64,000 nucleotides of DNA from Rebecca billardiae RCC1528. Lineage: Eukaryota > Haptophyta. The stretch lies in contig OZ251247.1 in the NCBI GenBank assembly GCA_965240325.2, forward strand, positions 682,001 to 746,000, written 5' to 3'. This document shows, in pieces, positions 22,294 through 32,207 of the stretch; the stretch's first letter is position 1; each line of letters starts with the position of its first letter. Made by a program: the position numbers and the translations under genes. The notes under the pieces were generated by a model, which was not told the DNA's origin, searched no databases, and saw nothing but the letters and a program-made list of their open reading frames with translations.

Positions 22294-23817
22294 TCAGCAA
22301 CTCAGACGCGGCAGCTGGCCGATGCGCGCAGGCGCGTCGACAAGTGAGACCTCGTCATCGGCGTACTCCTCAGCGCTCCGTCCGAGTCCGAGCGCAGCCG
22401 AGGGCATGCCGCACGAGTACACGTCGCCGTCAGCAGTGACGTACAGCGCGTGGAGGCCGCCAAGCGCGCAGGCCAGCACGCGCACGGGCTCGAGCGCTGC
22501 AGTAGGAAACGGGGCCGGCAGCAGAACGTGCCGAGCGCCAAAGCCTGCCGGTGCGCAGAGCTGGCCAAATGAGTTGTCCCCAAACGTGTACACGCCGCCG
22601 TCCGCGCACATGACGGCACTGCCATAGCCGCCAGCGCACGCGCGCACCGCGCGCACACCTGCCAAGGCAGCAATGCGAGTGGGCATGGCACAGCACTCGA
22701 CGCCAACGTGTCCGAGCTGACGCCTGTCGCCTGCACCGAACGAATGCACCGCCCCGTCGCTGTCCACCACCAGGCTGTGCATACGGCCCGCGCTCACGTG
22801 CAAGGCGCGCACGCCCGCGAGCGCCTCGATGCGCCTCGGCGTGCACTGAGACTGCCCGTCGCCGTGGCCAAGCTGGCCCTTGTAGCCACGGCCACACGAG
22901 TAGACGGCGCAACTTGCTGAGAGCACGAGCGTGTGCACGCCCCCCGCAACAAGCCCAGCCACATGCACGCCGCCGAGCGCCTCGATGCGCGTCGGCTCCC
23001 ACCGGTCCTCCCTGTCGCCGTGGCCGAGCTGGCCGTAGTAGTTGTAGCCCCAGCTGTACGCACCGCCTGCGGCGGTGAGCGCGAGGCTGTGGTCAGTGCC
23101 AGCGGCAATGGCCACGACGAGCTGGATGTCCGAAGCGCGTGTCAGCTCGAACGCCCGACGCCTCTTCCAATCACCCAGCCCGAGCTGCCCTCGCCTGTTG
23201 TCACCGCAGCCGTACACGGCGCCGGCCTCGCTCAGACCGAGCAGGTGGGTGCAGCCAGCCGCCACCGCGACCACGCGCACCGCGCTCAGCGAGGCGACGC
23301 GCGTGGGCACGAGCACCGGGCTCACGGCGTCGTGGCCCAGTGCCCTGTTCGAGCGGTACTCTCCCGTCGGCAGCAGGCTGACCTCGTCCTCCTCCGCCTC
23401 CTCGCCGCACGTGTGCAGCCCGCCCTCCGCGTCCACAAACGCGCTCAGCAGGATGTTAGCTTCATTCGCCGCCTGCCCGCACGCGACGGCATGGCGGTGC
23501 GTGCACGCGAGCTGGAGCACGCGCTCACGCGCGAACAGTTCCTCCGTCCAGCTGCACGCGTCGGGCGGCAGCGCGGCCGGAAGGGCGCGCTCGTGCCCCC
23601 GCGCACGCACGCGCTCGCGCAGCGCGTGCTCGACCGGCGAGCGGCTGCCCGGAGCGCCGCGGAAGAGGCGCGAGGTGGCGTTGGCGGCGATCAGAGTGGG
23701 TAGCTCGGGCGCGCTCGCTAGCATGCGCTCGATGACCTCGGGCGGCATGTCGGCGAGGCACAGCGGCGCCAGTGTGCGCGCCGCGTGCGCATCGTGGGTG
23801 CTGGCGGAAGCCGCCAT
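22294..23817 (-). CDS. F-box/RCC1-repeat protein
   Basis: This single-exon gene encodes 507 residues, starting MAASASTHDAHAARTL, with the F-box LADMPPEVIERMLASAPELP. Blades include VYGCGDNRRGQLGLGD, AYSWGYNYYGQLGHGD, VYSCGRGYKGQLGHGD, VHSFGAGDRRQLGHVG and VYTFGDNSFGQLC. The tail is PARIGQLPRLSC. Between the F-box and propeller is the family's conserved helical linker SPVEHALRERVRARGHERAL. The DNA around its start codon (23813-23871) recurs inverted at about 24784-24883. Confidence 0.92.
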   Translation of the reverse strand: MAASASTHDAHAARTLAPLCLADMPPEVIERMLASAPELPTLIAANATSRLFRGAPGSRSPVEHALRERVRARGHERALPAALPPDACSWTEELFARERVLQLACTHRHAVACGQAANEANILLSAFVDAEGGLHTCGEEAEEDEVSLLPTGEYRSNRALGHDAVSPVLVPTRVASLSAVRVVAVAAGCTHLLGLSEAGAVYGCGDNRRGQLGLGDWKRRRAFELTRASDIQLVVAIAAGTDHSLALTAAGGAYSWGYNYYGQLGHGDREDRWEPTRIEALGGVHVAGLVAGGVHTLVLSASCAVYSCGRGYKGQLGHGDGQSQCTPRRIEALAGVRALHVSAGRMHSLVVDSDGAVHSFGAGDRRQLGHVGVECCAMPTRIAALAGVRAVRACAGGYGSAVMCADGGVYTFGDNSFGQLCAPAGFGARHVLLPAPFPTAALEPVRVLACALGGLHALYVTADGDVYSCGMPSAALGLGRSAEEYADDEVSLVDAPARIGQLPRLSC

Positions 23818-24883
23818 CCCGATAGATCCCCTTACCGCAGGTTGCTTCTATACGAAGCAAAGATGGGTTCGCCCCCGCGGGTGCGTGCTCGGCGGGCAGG
23901 TGGACGCCGCGAGAGGGCGCGCGATGGCTGAGAGGCATCTTCGTGAGCATGTTCGTGGGCCACCCGAGCCTCATCGCCGCCGCCCTCCCCCTTCTCCGGT
24001 GCCACGGCGTCCAAACGGAGTGCCAAACGAGTGTTCGAGCACGCCCAGAAGCAAAGTTTTGAGGGGTGCTCAGTTCGCCTCTGAGGTGCTCGTATCGCTG
24101 CGGTATGGTGCCGCACGCGGTACCGCATCAGGCGGGGTGAAGGACGTCACCCGCCGGTCGGCTCTCGGGCTGCCAGTCAGTGCCTGTGGTGCTCGGACGC
24201 TGCTCTCCGAGCTCGAGATCCATCATGCGGCTTCCTGTGTGACGTCGGCAATGAGGAGGGTGTACTTGCGCAGCGGGGCGCGCGCGTCGCGCATGTGATC
24301 GACACCGAAACAGACGAAGAAACATGACCGCCCATCCCGCCGAGCTCCTGGCTGACTTGCACTCGGCAATCACGCCGCGCGCGCGGCCTGCGGCTGCTGC
24401 GTGCGGCAAGCCGCCAAGCGTGTCACGCGCGACTGGCAGGTGAGTGAGTTCAGCGCGACGAGTCAGGTGAACGCGCGCAGACCAGCGCGTGCAGTACGTA
24501 CACCGCCTACAGCCATCTCGACCGATCGCCTACCTGCCTGAAGCAGCTGCAAGGCGTGCAGCCGGGTGTCGCGGGCACACGGCCAGCCTGGCGGGCAGGC
24601 GACACGCCCGTACGGCAGCTCGGCGCGCTGCCGCGCGATGCCATCGTGGAGGCATTGTAGCTGGAGGGACCAGTCTGGCGGCTGTCTGAGGGTAGCTAGA
24701 CCATGCCTGCACAGTGCCATGCGGCGTTCAGAGCCCAAAGGCGCCCTGACTGGCCGCAGGGCGCCCTCAGCGGACGCCGTCAACTTTGCTTCCATACGAA
24801 GCAAAGTGAACTGCGGTAAGGGGATAGCGAGGCGTTGCGCTTGGGCTCCGGCAACGCCTCGCTACGGTATCTATCGGGATGGC
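23813..24883. repeat. About 1-kb segment bounded by inverted copies of an F-box gene leader
   Basis: The left copy runs GCCATCCCGATAGAT, CCCCTTACCGCAG, then a GCTTCTATACGAAGC palindrome (23813-23871). The right copy (24784-24883) contains the same three blocks inverted, with an extra hairpin of about 44 bp between the first two. That hairpin pairs GCGAGGCGTTGC (from 24827) with GCAACGCCTCGC (to 24862). The interior has no recognised gene. Confidence 0.7.
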
Positions 24884-25026
24884 GCTTGGGCTCCATTCAG
24901 TGCCAAGGTGCGCGCACTGTCGTCGTCGACAGCCATTGTACGAGGGCTCACTGGGCGGCTGAGCGCACCGCGTAAAGCGCGTACGCGTGCGCGCAGCTGG
25001 CGCGGCAGCACGGCAGGCGTCCCCGC
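23872..25026. other. Non-coding spacer
   Basis: No F-box, RCC1, LRR or transposase similarity is recognised. Short Arg/Ala-rich frames occur on both strands. The stretch contains the inverted-leader copy at 24784-24883 and ends at the tail of the next F-box gene. Confidence 0.55.
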
Positions 25027-26499
25027 TCAGAGCCCCGGCCGCGCCCGCAGCGGCACTATCAGCCCGACGCTGCGCGCGGGCGTGCTCCCCTTGGGCCTGC
25101 GGACTGCGCCGCTCGTGCCGTTGCCGAGCGCGGCCGACTGCTCGCCGCACGCGTGTGCAAGGCCGTCGGCTGTGAGGAAGAACGCGTGGCTGCGGCCGAA
25201 CGCGCAGCCCACCACGCGCTCGGCGGCGAGCGCCTCCACGCGCACGGGCAGCGCCACGTCGTAGTCGCACTGCCCGAGGCCCAGCTGCCCGCAGTCGTTG
25301 TGCCCGAACACGCGCACGCTGCCGTCGGCGTCCAGCACCGCACTGCACTGGCAGCCAGCGCTCGCGCGCACGGCACGCACGCCAGCGAGCGCCTCGACGC
25401 GGGCGGGCACGTGCGCGTCGTCGAGGTCGGCGCGCCCGAGGCAGCCGAACTCGCCCGCGCCGAACGCGTACACGCTGCCTGCCGCCTCCACCACCAGGCT
25501 GTGGCAGTTGCCCGCGCTCACGTGCACGGCGCGCACGCCCGCGAGCGCCTCGACGCGCCTCGGCGCGTGCTGATACTGCGTGTCGCCGTGCCCCAGCTGG
25601 CCGCAGTAGCCGTAGCCGCACGAGAAGACGGCGCCGTCGAGCGAGAGCAGCAGCGAGTGCGCGCGCCCCGCGCTGAGCCCACCCACGCGCCGGTCAGCCA
25701 GCGCCTCGATGCGCGTCGGCTCCCACCGCTCCTCCGTGTCGCCGTGGCCGAGCTGGCCGCAGCCGTTGAGGCCCCAGCTGTACGCGGCACCAGCGGCGGT
25801 GAGCGCGAGGCTGTGGGTGGCACCCGCGCTGATGCAGACGGCGAGCTGCACCGCCGGTGCGCTCACCCGAGTGAACTCGCTGCGCGCCTCCCTGTCCCCC
25901 AGCCCGAGCTGGCCGTACTTGTTGTCGCCGCAGCCGTACACGGCGCCGGCCTCGCTCAGCGCGAGCAGGTGGTACTGGCCCGCGGCCACGGCGCACACGC
26001 GCACCGCGCCCAGCGAGGCGACGCACGCTGGCACCAGCACGGGCCTCGCGCCCGGCGCCGACGGGTGCCCCAGCTGCGGGCACGCGCCGTACGCCGCCAC
26101 CTCCGGATGCGCGCCGCTCCATTCCTCGCCACACGTGTACAGCCTGCCGTCCGCGCCCACGAGCGCGCTGAACGCCGGGTTGTGCTCGCTGCTGCTCGCG
26201 ACGGCGTGGGCGTGCGCGCGGCTGCGCGCGAGCACGTGCTCGCGCGCGAGCAGCTCGGCCGTCCACGTGCACGCGTCCGCCGGCAGCAGCACAGGCTCGT
26301 GGCCGCGCGCGCGCGCGCGCTCGCGCAGCGCGAGCTCGACCGGCGAGCGGCCGCCGCCGGGCGCGCCTCGGAAGAGGCGCGCGGCGGCGTTGATGCTGGC
26401 GACGTCGTCCACGTGCTCGATGCAGGCGACGATGCGCTCGAGCACCTCCGACGGCATGTCGCCGAGCGCGCGCTGCGGCTCGTCCGCGGACGACGACAT
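25027..26499 (-). CDS. F-box/RCC1-repeat protein
   Basis: This single-exon gene encodes 490 residues. The frame is open further upstream, but MSSSADEPQRALGDMP is the first ATG and fits the family. F-box: LGDMPSEVLERIVACIEHVD. Blades: VYGCGDNKYGQLGLGD, AYSWGLNGCGQLGHGD, VFSCGYGYCGQLGHGD, VYAFGAGEFGCLGRAD and VRVFGHNDCGQLGLGQ. The tail (SVGLIVPLRARPGL) is unlike the RVAQLP-type ending of most copies. It is one of four consecutive minus-strand family members between 22 and 30 kb. Confidence 0.9.
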   Translation of the reverse strand: MSSSADEPQRALGDMPSEVLERIVACIEHVDDVASINAAARLFRGAPGGGRSPVELALRERARARGHEPVLLPADACTWTAELLAREHVLARSRAHAHAVASSSEHNPAFSALVGADGRLYTCGEEWSGAHPEVAAYGACPQLGHPSAPGARPVLVPACVASLGAVRVCAVAAGQYHLLALSEAGAVYGCGDNKYGQLGLGDREARSEFTRVSAPAVQLAVCISAGATHSLALTAAGAAYSWGLNGCGQLGHGDTEERWEPTRIEALADRRVGGLSAGRAHSLLLSLDGAVFSCGYGYCGQLGHGDTQYQHAPRRVEALAGVRAVHVSAGNCHSLVVEAAGSVYAFGAGEFGCLGRADLDDAHVPARVEALAGVRAVRASAGCQCSAVLDADGSVRVFGHNDCGQLGLGQCDYDVALPVRVEALAAERVVGCAFGRSHAFFLTADGLAHACGEQSAALGNGTSGAVRRPKGSTPARSVGLIVPLRARPGL

Positions 26500-26687
26500 C
26501 GTGACGGCCGGCGCGAAAAGCAAAGATGATGCAGATTCGTCATTCGTCACCACTATGTCTATCGATCCCCAATATTATTGTGCGACTGGCATAGCAGCTG
26601 ACTAGTGACGCAGCTGCATCACTTCCGCCACTACATATATATATAGGCTGCAGGCGCTGCCGCGGGTCAGCCAGGCACACCCGACAG

Positions 26688-28208
26688 TCAAGGCGCCACC
26701 CCTATGCGTGGCAGTTGCGCAACATGCGTGGGGATGATGTCAGTGGGCTGCCAGTGCTGCCCAGCCGCCTCGGCATCGCCAGCACTCACGCCGAGCCCGA
26801 GCGCTGCGGACCGATACCTGCCGCACACGTACACTGCACCGTCAGCAGTGACGTACAGCGCATGCGTGTGCCCGAGTGAGCAAGCGACCACACGCTTGTG
26901 CACGAAGAAGCCCGCGCGTACGGGGTAGCCCACAAAGATGCAGGTCGCCTGACCCAGCCCCATGTGGCAGTGGGAGTTGAATCCGAACGTGTGCACGCTG
27001 CCGTCTGCGCCGACCACAGCGCTGGTGTAGTATCCAGCGCACGCGCGCACGACGTGCACGCCCGCCAGCGCGCTGATGCGCTTGGGCCTGGGAGACTCAG
27101 CATAGCTAGTGTCGCCAAAGCCGAGGGCACCAGCGCGGCGCTCCCCAAACGCGTGCACGCCGCCATCCGCATCCACCACCAGGCTGTGCTCTCCGCCTGC
27201 GCTCACGTGCACGGCGCGCACGCCCGCGAGCGCCTCGATGCACCTCGGCGTGTGCTGATCCTGCTCGTCGCCGTGGCCGAGCTGGCCCTTGCAGCCATAT
27301 CCGCACGAGTACACGGTACCGCAGGTAGATAGAAATAGGGCGTGCCCACCGCCCGCTGACAGTCCAGCGACGCGCACGCCATCCAGCGCCTCGATGCGCG
27401 TCGGCTCACACCGGTTGTCCGTGTCGCCATGACCGAGCCGGCCGTATTTGTTGAAGCCCCAGCTGTACGCACAGCCAGCGGAGGTGAGCGCGAGGCTGTG
27501 GTAGTTGCCCGCAGTGATGCACACCACCACGAGGTCCACCAGCGCAGCAACCGGGCTGAACTCGCGCCGGTTGCGGACGTCCCCCAGCCCGAGCTGCCCC
27601 CAGTCGTTCTCGCCGCACGCGTACACCGTCCCAGCCTCGCTCAGCGCGAGCAGGTGCTCACAGCTTGCCGCCACGGAGCGCACGCGAACGGACGAGAGCG
27701 AGGGCACGCGCGTCGGCAGGAGCACGGCCGCGACGCCCGGATGGCCCACTGCCAGGGGCGGGCGGTACTCTCCCGTCCTTTCGAAATTCTCGCCCTCCAA
27801 CTCCTCCTCGCCGCACGTGTGCAGCCCGCCCTCCGCGTCCACAAACGCGCTGAAGCGTGAAGCAGCGCCCTGGGACTGGCTGCATGCCACCGGGAGCGCG
27901 TGCGCACGCGCGAGCTTGAGCACGCGCTCACGCGCGAACAGCTCCTCCGTCCAGCTGCACACGTCCGGCGGCACCGCGGCCGGAAGGGCGCGAGCGTGCC
28001 CGCGCGCGCTCGCGCGCTCCCGCAGCGCGTGCTCGACCGGCGAGCGGCCGCCAGGCGCGCCGCGGAAGAGGCGCGAGGTGGCGTTGGCGGCGGCGAGATC
28101 ACGTAAGCTGTCCAGCGACCCGACAAGATGCGCCCGCAGCTCGAAAGGTAGGTCGGACAGGGACACAGCTGGCGCGGTCGGGGGCGCGCCGCCGCCGACG
28201 TGCGCCAT
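26688..28208 (-). CDS. F-box/RCC1-repeat protein (sister of 28535-30049)
   Basis: This single-exon gene encodes 506 residues, starting MAHVGGGAPPTAPAVS, with the F-box LSDLPFELRAHLVGSLDSLR. Blades: VYACGENDWGQLGLGD, AYSWGFNKYGRLGHGD, VYSCGYGCKGQLGHGD, VHAFGERRAGALGFGD and HTFGFNSHCHMGLGQ. The tail is PTHVAQLPRIGVAP. The leader, F-box and tail mark it as a tandem duplicate of the next gene. Its promoter region is within the 326 bp separating the two. Confidence 0.92.
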   Translation of the reverse strand: MAHVGGGAPPTAPAVSLSDLPFELRAHLVGSLDSLRDLAAANATSRLFRGAPGGRSPVEHALRERASARGHARALPAAVPPDVCSWTEELFARERVLKLARAHALPVACSQSQGAASRFSAFVDAEGGLHTCGEEELEGENFERTGEYRPPLAVGHPGVAAVLLPTRVPSLSSVRVRSVAASCEHLLALSEAGTVYACGENDWGQLGLGDVRNRREFSPVAALVDLVVVCITAGNYHSLALTSAGCAYSWGFNKYGRLGHGDTDNRCEPTRIEALDGVRVAGLSAGGGHALFLSTCGTVYSCGYGCKGQLGHGDEQDQHTPRCIEALAGVRAVHVSAGGEHSLVVDADGGVHAFGERRAGALGFGDTSYAESPRPKRISALAGVHVVRACAGYYTSAVVGADGSVHTFGFNSHCHMGLGQATCIFVGYPVRAGFFVHKRVVACSLGHTHALYVTADGAVYVCGRYRSAALGLGVSAGDAEAAGQHWQPTDIIPTHVAQLPRIGVAP

Positions 28209-28534
28209 CGCGACCCAGCCGCGCGTTCGCTTCCGCGGGCGAGTCGAGTCGAGTCGCGCTTCAGCGTGTGCGGCCCGGGCTGTCGTCGGCAGTCGTTGTA
28301 CAGTTTACTAAGAAAAAGAGACGCACACAGCTCAGGCAGGCGAGATCGTACAGACTGTGCGGTACAAGTAATAGCTTACTTGTCGTACCTTTGAGTAGCC
28401 TGATGGGTGTAGTTCAAAGTTCAAAAGGGCGACTGTACTCTGTCCGTGTCTGCACTTGCAGCCTCAACTGCATCGCGCCTGCGGATAAGCAGGCGCTGCT
28501 GCGCTGGTCAGCCAGGCACGACCGACAGTGAAGG
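28209..28534. other. Spacer between two tandem F-box/RCC1 genes
   Basis: It has lower GC than the genes and no coding signal. A GCTGGTCAGCCAGGCACGAC-like block near 28503 also occurs in the 3' flank of the neighbour at about 26665-26685, consistent with duplication of the whole unit. Confidence 0.5.
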
Positions 28535-30049
28535 CTACGCCGCAATGCGCGGCAGTTGCGCAACGCGCGTGGGGATGCCAGCCGTGTGCTGCCCGTGCTG
28601 CCCATCAGCCTCCTCGGCATCGCCAGCGCTCACGCCGAGCCCGAGCGCTGCGGACCGCTGCTTGCCGCACACGTACGCAGCACCGTCAGCAGTCACGTAC
28701 AGCGAGTGCGCCTCCCCGAGCGAGCAGCCGACCACGCGCTCGTGCACGGAGAGGCCCACGCGCGCTGGCAGCACCCCTGCGTCGACAGGCCTCTGTCCCA
28801 GCCCCAGCTGGCCCTTGCGGCTGTCGCCGAACGCGTGCACGCTGCCGTCCGCGCCCAGCACCGCGCTGCTGAAGTAGCCTGCACACGCGCGCACTGCGTG
28901 CACGCCAGCGAGCGCCTCGACGCGCCTGGGCGGCAGTATCCTCGCGCTGCCAGCGTGCCCGAGCCCGCCGTCTCGGCCATCGACCGTGCCCACCCCAAAC
29001 GAGCGCACGCTGCCATCCGCGTCCACCACCAGGCCGTGCGCAGCGCCCGCGCTCACTTGCACGGCGCGCACGCCCGCGAGCGCCTCGATGCCCCTCGTGA
29101 GCTGAGCCTGCTCGTCGGCGTGGTCGATACGGCAGCCGCAGCAGTAGACATCGCCACTGGCAAAGAGCAGCAGCGTGTGCGCGCGCCCCGCGGCTACGCC
29201 GCCCACGCGCACGCCGTCCAGCGCCTCGATGCGCGTCGGCTCCCACCACCGGTCCTCCTTGTCGCCGTGGCCGAGCTGGCCGAAGTAGTTGTTGCCCCAG
29301 CTATACGCACTGCCTGCGGCAGTGAGCGCGAGGCTGTGGTAGCTGGCAGCAGCAATGCATACGACGAGCTGGGGCCCCAAACGGCGTATCAACTGAAACG
29401 TCCTGCGCGTGACAGTGTCTCCCAGCCCGAGCTGGCCGTGGTCGTTGTAGCCGCAGCCGTACACGGCGCCAGCCTCGCTCAGCGCGAGCAGGTGCTCACC
29501 GCCAGCGGCCACAGAACGCACGCGCACGGACGAGAGTGAGGCCACGCGCGTCGGCAGGAGCACGGCCGCGACACCCGGGTGGCCCAACGCCATGTGCGGG
29601 CGATACTCGCCCGTCGGCTCCATGAATTCCTCGTCCCACACCGGCTCCTCGCCGCACGTGTGCAGCCCGCCCTCCGCGTCCACAAACGCGCTGAAGCGTG
29701 CAGCAGTGCCGATGAACTGGCTGCATGCCACCGGGAGCGCGTGCGCACGCGCGAGCTTGAGCACGCGCTCACGCGCGAACAGCTCCTCCGTCCAGCTGCA
29801 CACGCCGGTCGGCAGCTCGGCGGGCAGCGCGCGAGCGTGCCCGCGCGCGCGCGCGCGCTCGCGCAGCGCGTGCTCGACCGGCGAGCGGCCGCCCGGCGCG
29901 CCGCGGAAGAGGCGCGAGGTGGCGTTGGCGGCGGCGAGGTCGCGTGGGTTCTCCAGAGATACGACGAGATGCGCCCGCAGCTCGTACGGCAGGTCGGACA
30001 GCGACACCGCTGGCGCGGTCGACACGGGCGCGCCGCCGCTGCGCGCCAT
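28535..30049 (-). CDS. F-box/RCC1-repeat protein (sister of 26688-28208)
   Basis: This single-exon gene encodes 504 residues, starting MARSGGAPVSTAPAVS, with the F-box LSDLPYELRAHLVVSLENPR. The frame is open upstream, but that stretch overlaps the opposite-strand phosphatase gene and lacks homology. Blades: VYGCGYNDHGQLGLGD, AYSWGNNYFGQLGHGD, a shortened third blade VYCCGCRIDHADEQ, VRSFGVGTVDGRDGGLGH and VHAFGDSRKGQLGLGQ. The tail is PTRVAQLPRIAA. The shortened blade lacks the GQLGHGD core, so one propeller blade may be altered. It is divergent from the phosphatase at 30129, with only 79 bp between start codons. Confidence 0.92.
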   Translation of the reverse strand: MARSGGAPVSTAPAVSLSDLPYELRAHLVVSLENPRDLAAANATSRLFRGAPGGRSPVEHALRERARARGHARALPAELPTGVCSWTEELFARERVLKLARAHALPVACSQFIGTAARFSAFVDAEGGLHTCGEEPVWDEEFMEPTGEYRPHMALGHPGVAAVLLPTRVASLSSVRVRSVAAGGEHLLALSEAGAVYGCGYNDHGQLGLGDTVTRRTFQLIRRLGPQLVVCIAAASYHSLALTAAGSAYSWGNNYFGQLGHGDKEDRWWEPTRIEALDGVRVGGVAAGRAHTLLLFASGDVYCCGCRIDHADEQAQLTRGIEALAGVRAVQVSAGAAHGLVVDADGSVRSFGVGTVDGRDGGLGHAGSARILPPRRVEALAGVHAVRACAGYFSSAVLGADGSVHAFGDSRKGQLGLGQRPVDAGVLPARVGLSVHERVVGCSLGEAHSLYVTADGAAYVCGKQRSAALGLGVSAGDAEEADGQHGQHTAGIPTRVAQLPRIAA

Positions 30050-30128
30050 GGGCTCGATCGGGCTGATCCGGACAACAGAACAGCTGGTGAGCTGGCCAGA
30101 GTCCGGACCTCGCATTGCCCACCCGGCC
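30050..30128. promoter_or_regulatory. Very short divergent intergenic region (shared promoter)
   Basis: Only 79 bp separate the start codon of the minus-strand F-box/RCC1 gene from the chosen start codon of the plus-strand phosphatase. Promoter and 5' UTR elements for both must overlap here or lie in the opposite gene. No TATA box or initiator is obvious. Co-regulation is an inference. Confidence 0.4.
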
Positions 30129-31875
30129 ATGTCGACGCAGGCGGCGCGGTGGCCGCTGCGCCTCTGCATCGTGGCCTCCTCCGCGGCGCTGGTCGTGGCG
30201 GCGCTGATCCTCCTCCTCGTCCTCCCACGCCCGCGCGAAACTGCATGCTGGACCCCGCGGCTCGACTGCCTCGGCACCAAGACGAGCTACGAGGCGCTGC
30301 TCAAGCAATGGCCGCCGGCGGGCCCGCTGCCCGAGAGCTGCCGGCCGCTGCACGTGGCGGTGCTCAACCGGCACGGCGCGCGGAGCCAGTCGAGCGGCGC
30401 GGAGGAGGACCTCGGCGCCCTCGCCGACAAGCTGCGCAACGCCTCCGCCTCCGGACTCGCGCCCGGACTCCCGGCGTGGCTCGAGGCTTGGCAGCCGCCG
30501 CACGGCACAGCCGGCGCGCTGCTGCCGAGCGGCGCGCGCGAGCTGGCCGGGCTGGGCAGCCGGCTGCGCGCGCGGCTCGGGCGGGACGTGCGCGTGCCGC
30601 CGAGCGCCGTCGACGTGCGCTGGACCCACAAGCAGCGCACGCAGGACTCGGGCCGCGCGTTTGTGCAGGGCTTCTATGCCGCCGAGAAGAATGGCGAAGC
30701 TTCGGCTGAGAATGTTCTCAGCCGCGCGCGCGTCGCCGACGCGCTGCTGCGGCCGTGGGAAGGGTGCGCGGCGTACGATGCGGCGCGCGCGAGCCCCGCC
30801 GCCACCGCCGCGCCCGCCGCCTTCGCCCGCTCCGCGCAGGCAGACGCCGCGCGCGTCGCGCTTGCGCGCGCCGCGGGCTACACGGCCGGCGCGGCAAGCG
30901 ATTTGAATTCGAGCGCGACGGCAGTGAGCGCGGCCGAGCTGGGGGCGGCGATGGGCGGGTGCGGCGACCAGCAGGCGCGCTCGAAGGGGTGCACGCAGCA
31001 CCAGTGGTGCGAGCTCGTCGACCAGCAGCCCTCCTGCCTCGAGACAGCCGCCAAGGCGGACGTGCGCGCCGCGCGCCGCTCGCCGCTCGGGCATGCGGCC
31101 GTGCGCGCCGCGCGCGGTGCGCGTGCCTGCGGCGCGGTGGCGGCGGCGCCCGTGCGCGCGCGAACGCGGGTGCGCCCATGGCCGCTGACGTGCCGCGCGC
31201 GCCGCCCCTCGCCCGCACGCGGTCGTCCCGGACGGCGTGCGCCCTCTCCGGACTCCTCCCGGACTTTTCCCCCGGACTCCTCCATCACCAGGACTTGGAG
31301 AACTTTTTTACCCACGGGTACGGCGTGCCGATCAACTATGTGTGCGCCTTCGAGCTGCTCCGCGACATCTTCGCGTCGCTCAGCGCGGCGGCGGCGCGGC
31401 CGCGCGGCGCGGCGGCGAGCGCGCAGCTCAGCTTCGCGCACGCCGAGACGCTCATACCCGCGGTGGCGGCGCTCGGGCTGCGGCTCGGCGGCGCGGACCT
31501 CCGGCCGGGTGAGCCGCGGCCGGCGGAGGCGATGGCGGCCGCGTTCGAGTCGGACCCGGACTGGCGCATGTGCACGCTGAGCCCGTTCGCGGCGAGCCTG
31601 CAGTTCATCCTCTACCGCTGCAGCGACGCCGACGAGGCCGCGGGCGGCGAGCCCCCGCCACTCAGCGCCGGCGCGCGGCTGCGCGTGCTGCTCAACGAGC
31701 AGGCCACGTGGCGGGCGAAATGTCCGGCTGCAGTCCGGGCGAGGCGCTGTGCGAGCTGGGCGCGGTGCAGCGCGGCGCGTGGGTGCGCGCTGCGCTCGAC
31801 GGGTACGGCTTCGACTCGCGCGAGGCGGCGTGCGCCGTCGGCGTGCCGTCGGCGGGCGGCGGCGCGGCCGGCTAG
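30129..31875 (+). CDS. Multiple inositol polyphosphate phosphatase (histidine acid phosphatase)
   Basis: Exon 1 is 30129-31061; exon 2 starts at 31292. After MSTQAARWPL a hydrophobic stretch (CIVASSAALVVAALILLLVL) is a signal peptide or anchor, so the enzyme is likely secretory or luminal. The catalytic histidine motif appears in AVLNRHGARSQS, and the second motif HAE, typical of MINPP-type enzymes, is in FAHAETLIPAVAALGL. DLENFFTHGYGVPINY is also MINPP-like. These enzymes remove phosphates from inositol polyphosphates, including phytate. Near the C-terminus the frame changes between VLLNEQAT and GEALCELGAVQRG. A 26-nt GT-AG segment (31708-31733) would restore the frame and give 496 residues, but this is extremely short for an intron; a frameshift is the alternative. 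It is divergent from the F-box gene at 28535. Confidence 0.85.
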
Positions 31876-32207
31876 GCGAGGCGCGAGGGCGACCACCGGA
31901 CGGCCAGGGGAGCATCGAATACGTATGCCCATCCGATGTAAGTATCCTCTTTCACGGTAGATTCGAAGTTTCGCAAGCGTACCCCCATAGTTTGCCGATG
32001 CTGATCGATTTCTTGAGCGGGTGGTTCCGCGCTTCGCGGGGAAGCCGGAACAAAGGGCCTGACCAGGAACCGTTGTGGAGCCGAAGTGGTACGTCCTTGC
32101 AGAACCCTGAACAGTCAAGGAAGTGAAGGAACGAGCGCCGAACCAGTAGTGTAACCGTGTCCGATCCCCAAGCGCACCCGCGCCGAGCGCAACCCCACCG
32201 CCCCCTG
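31876..32207. other. Intergenic region, phosphatase to CHASE-SHQW gene
   Basis: It is AT-richer than its neighbours and has no coding signal. The frame of the downstream gene is open back to 32157 but without an ATG. Confidence 0.5.
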
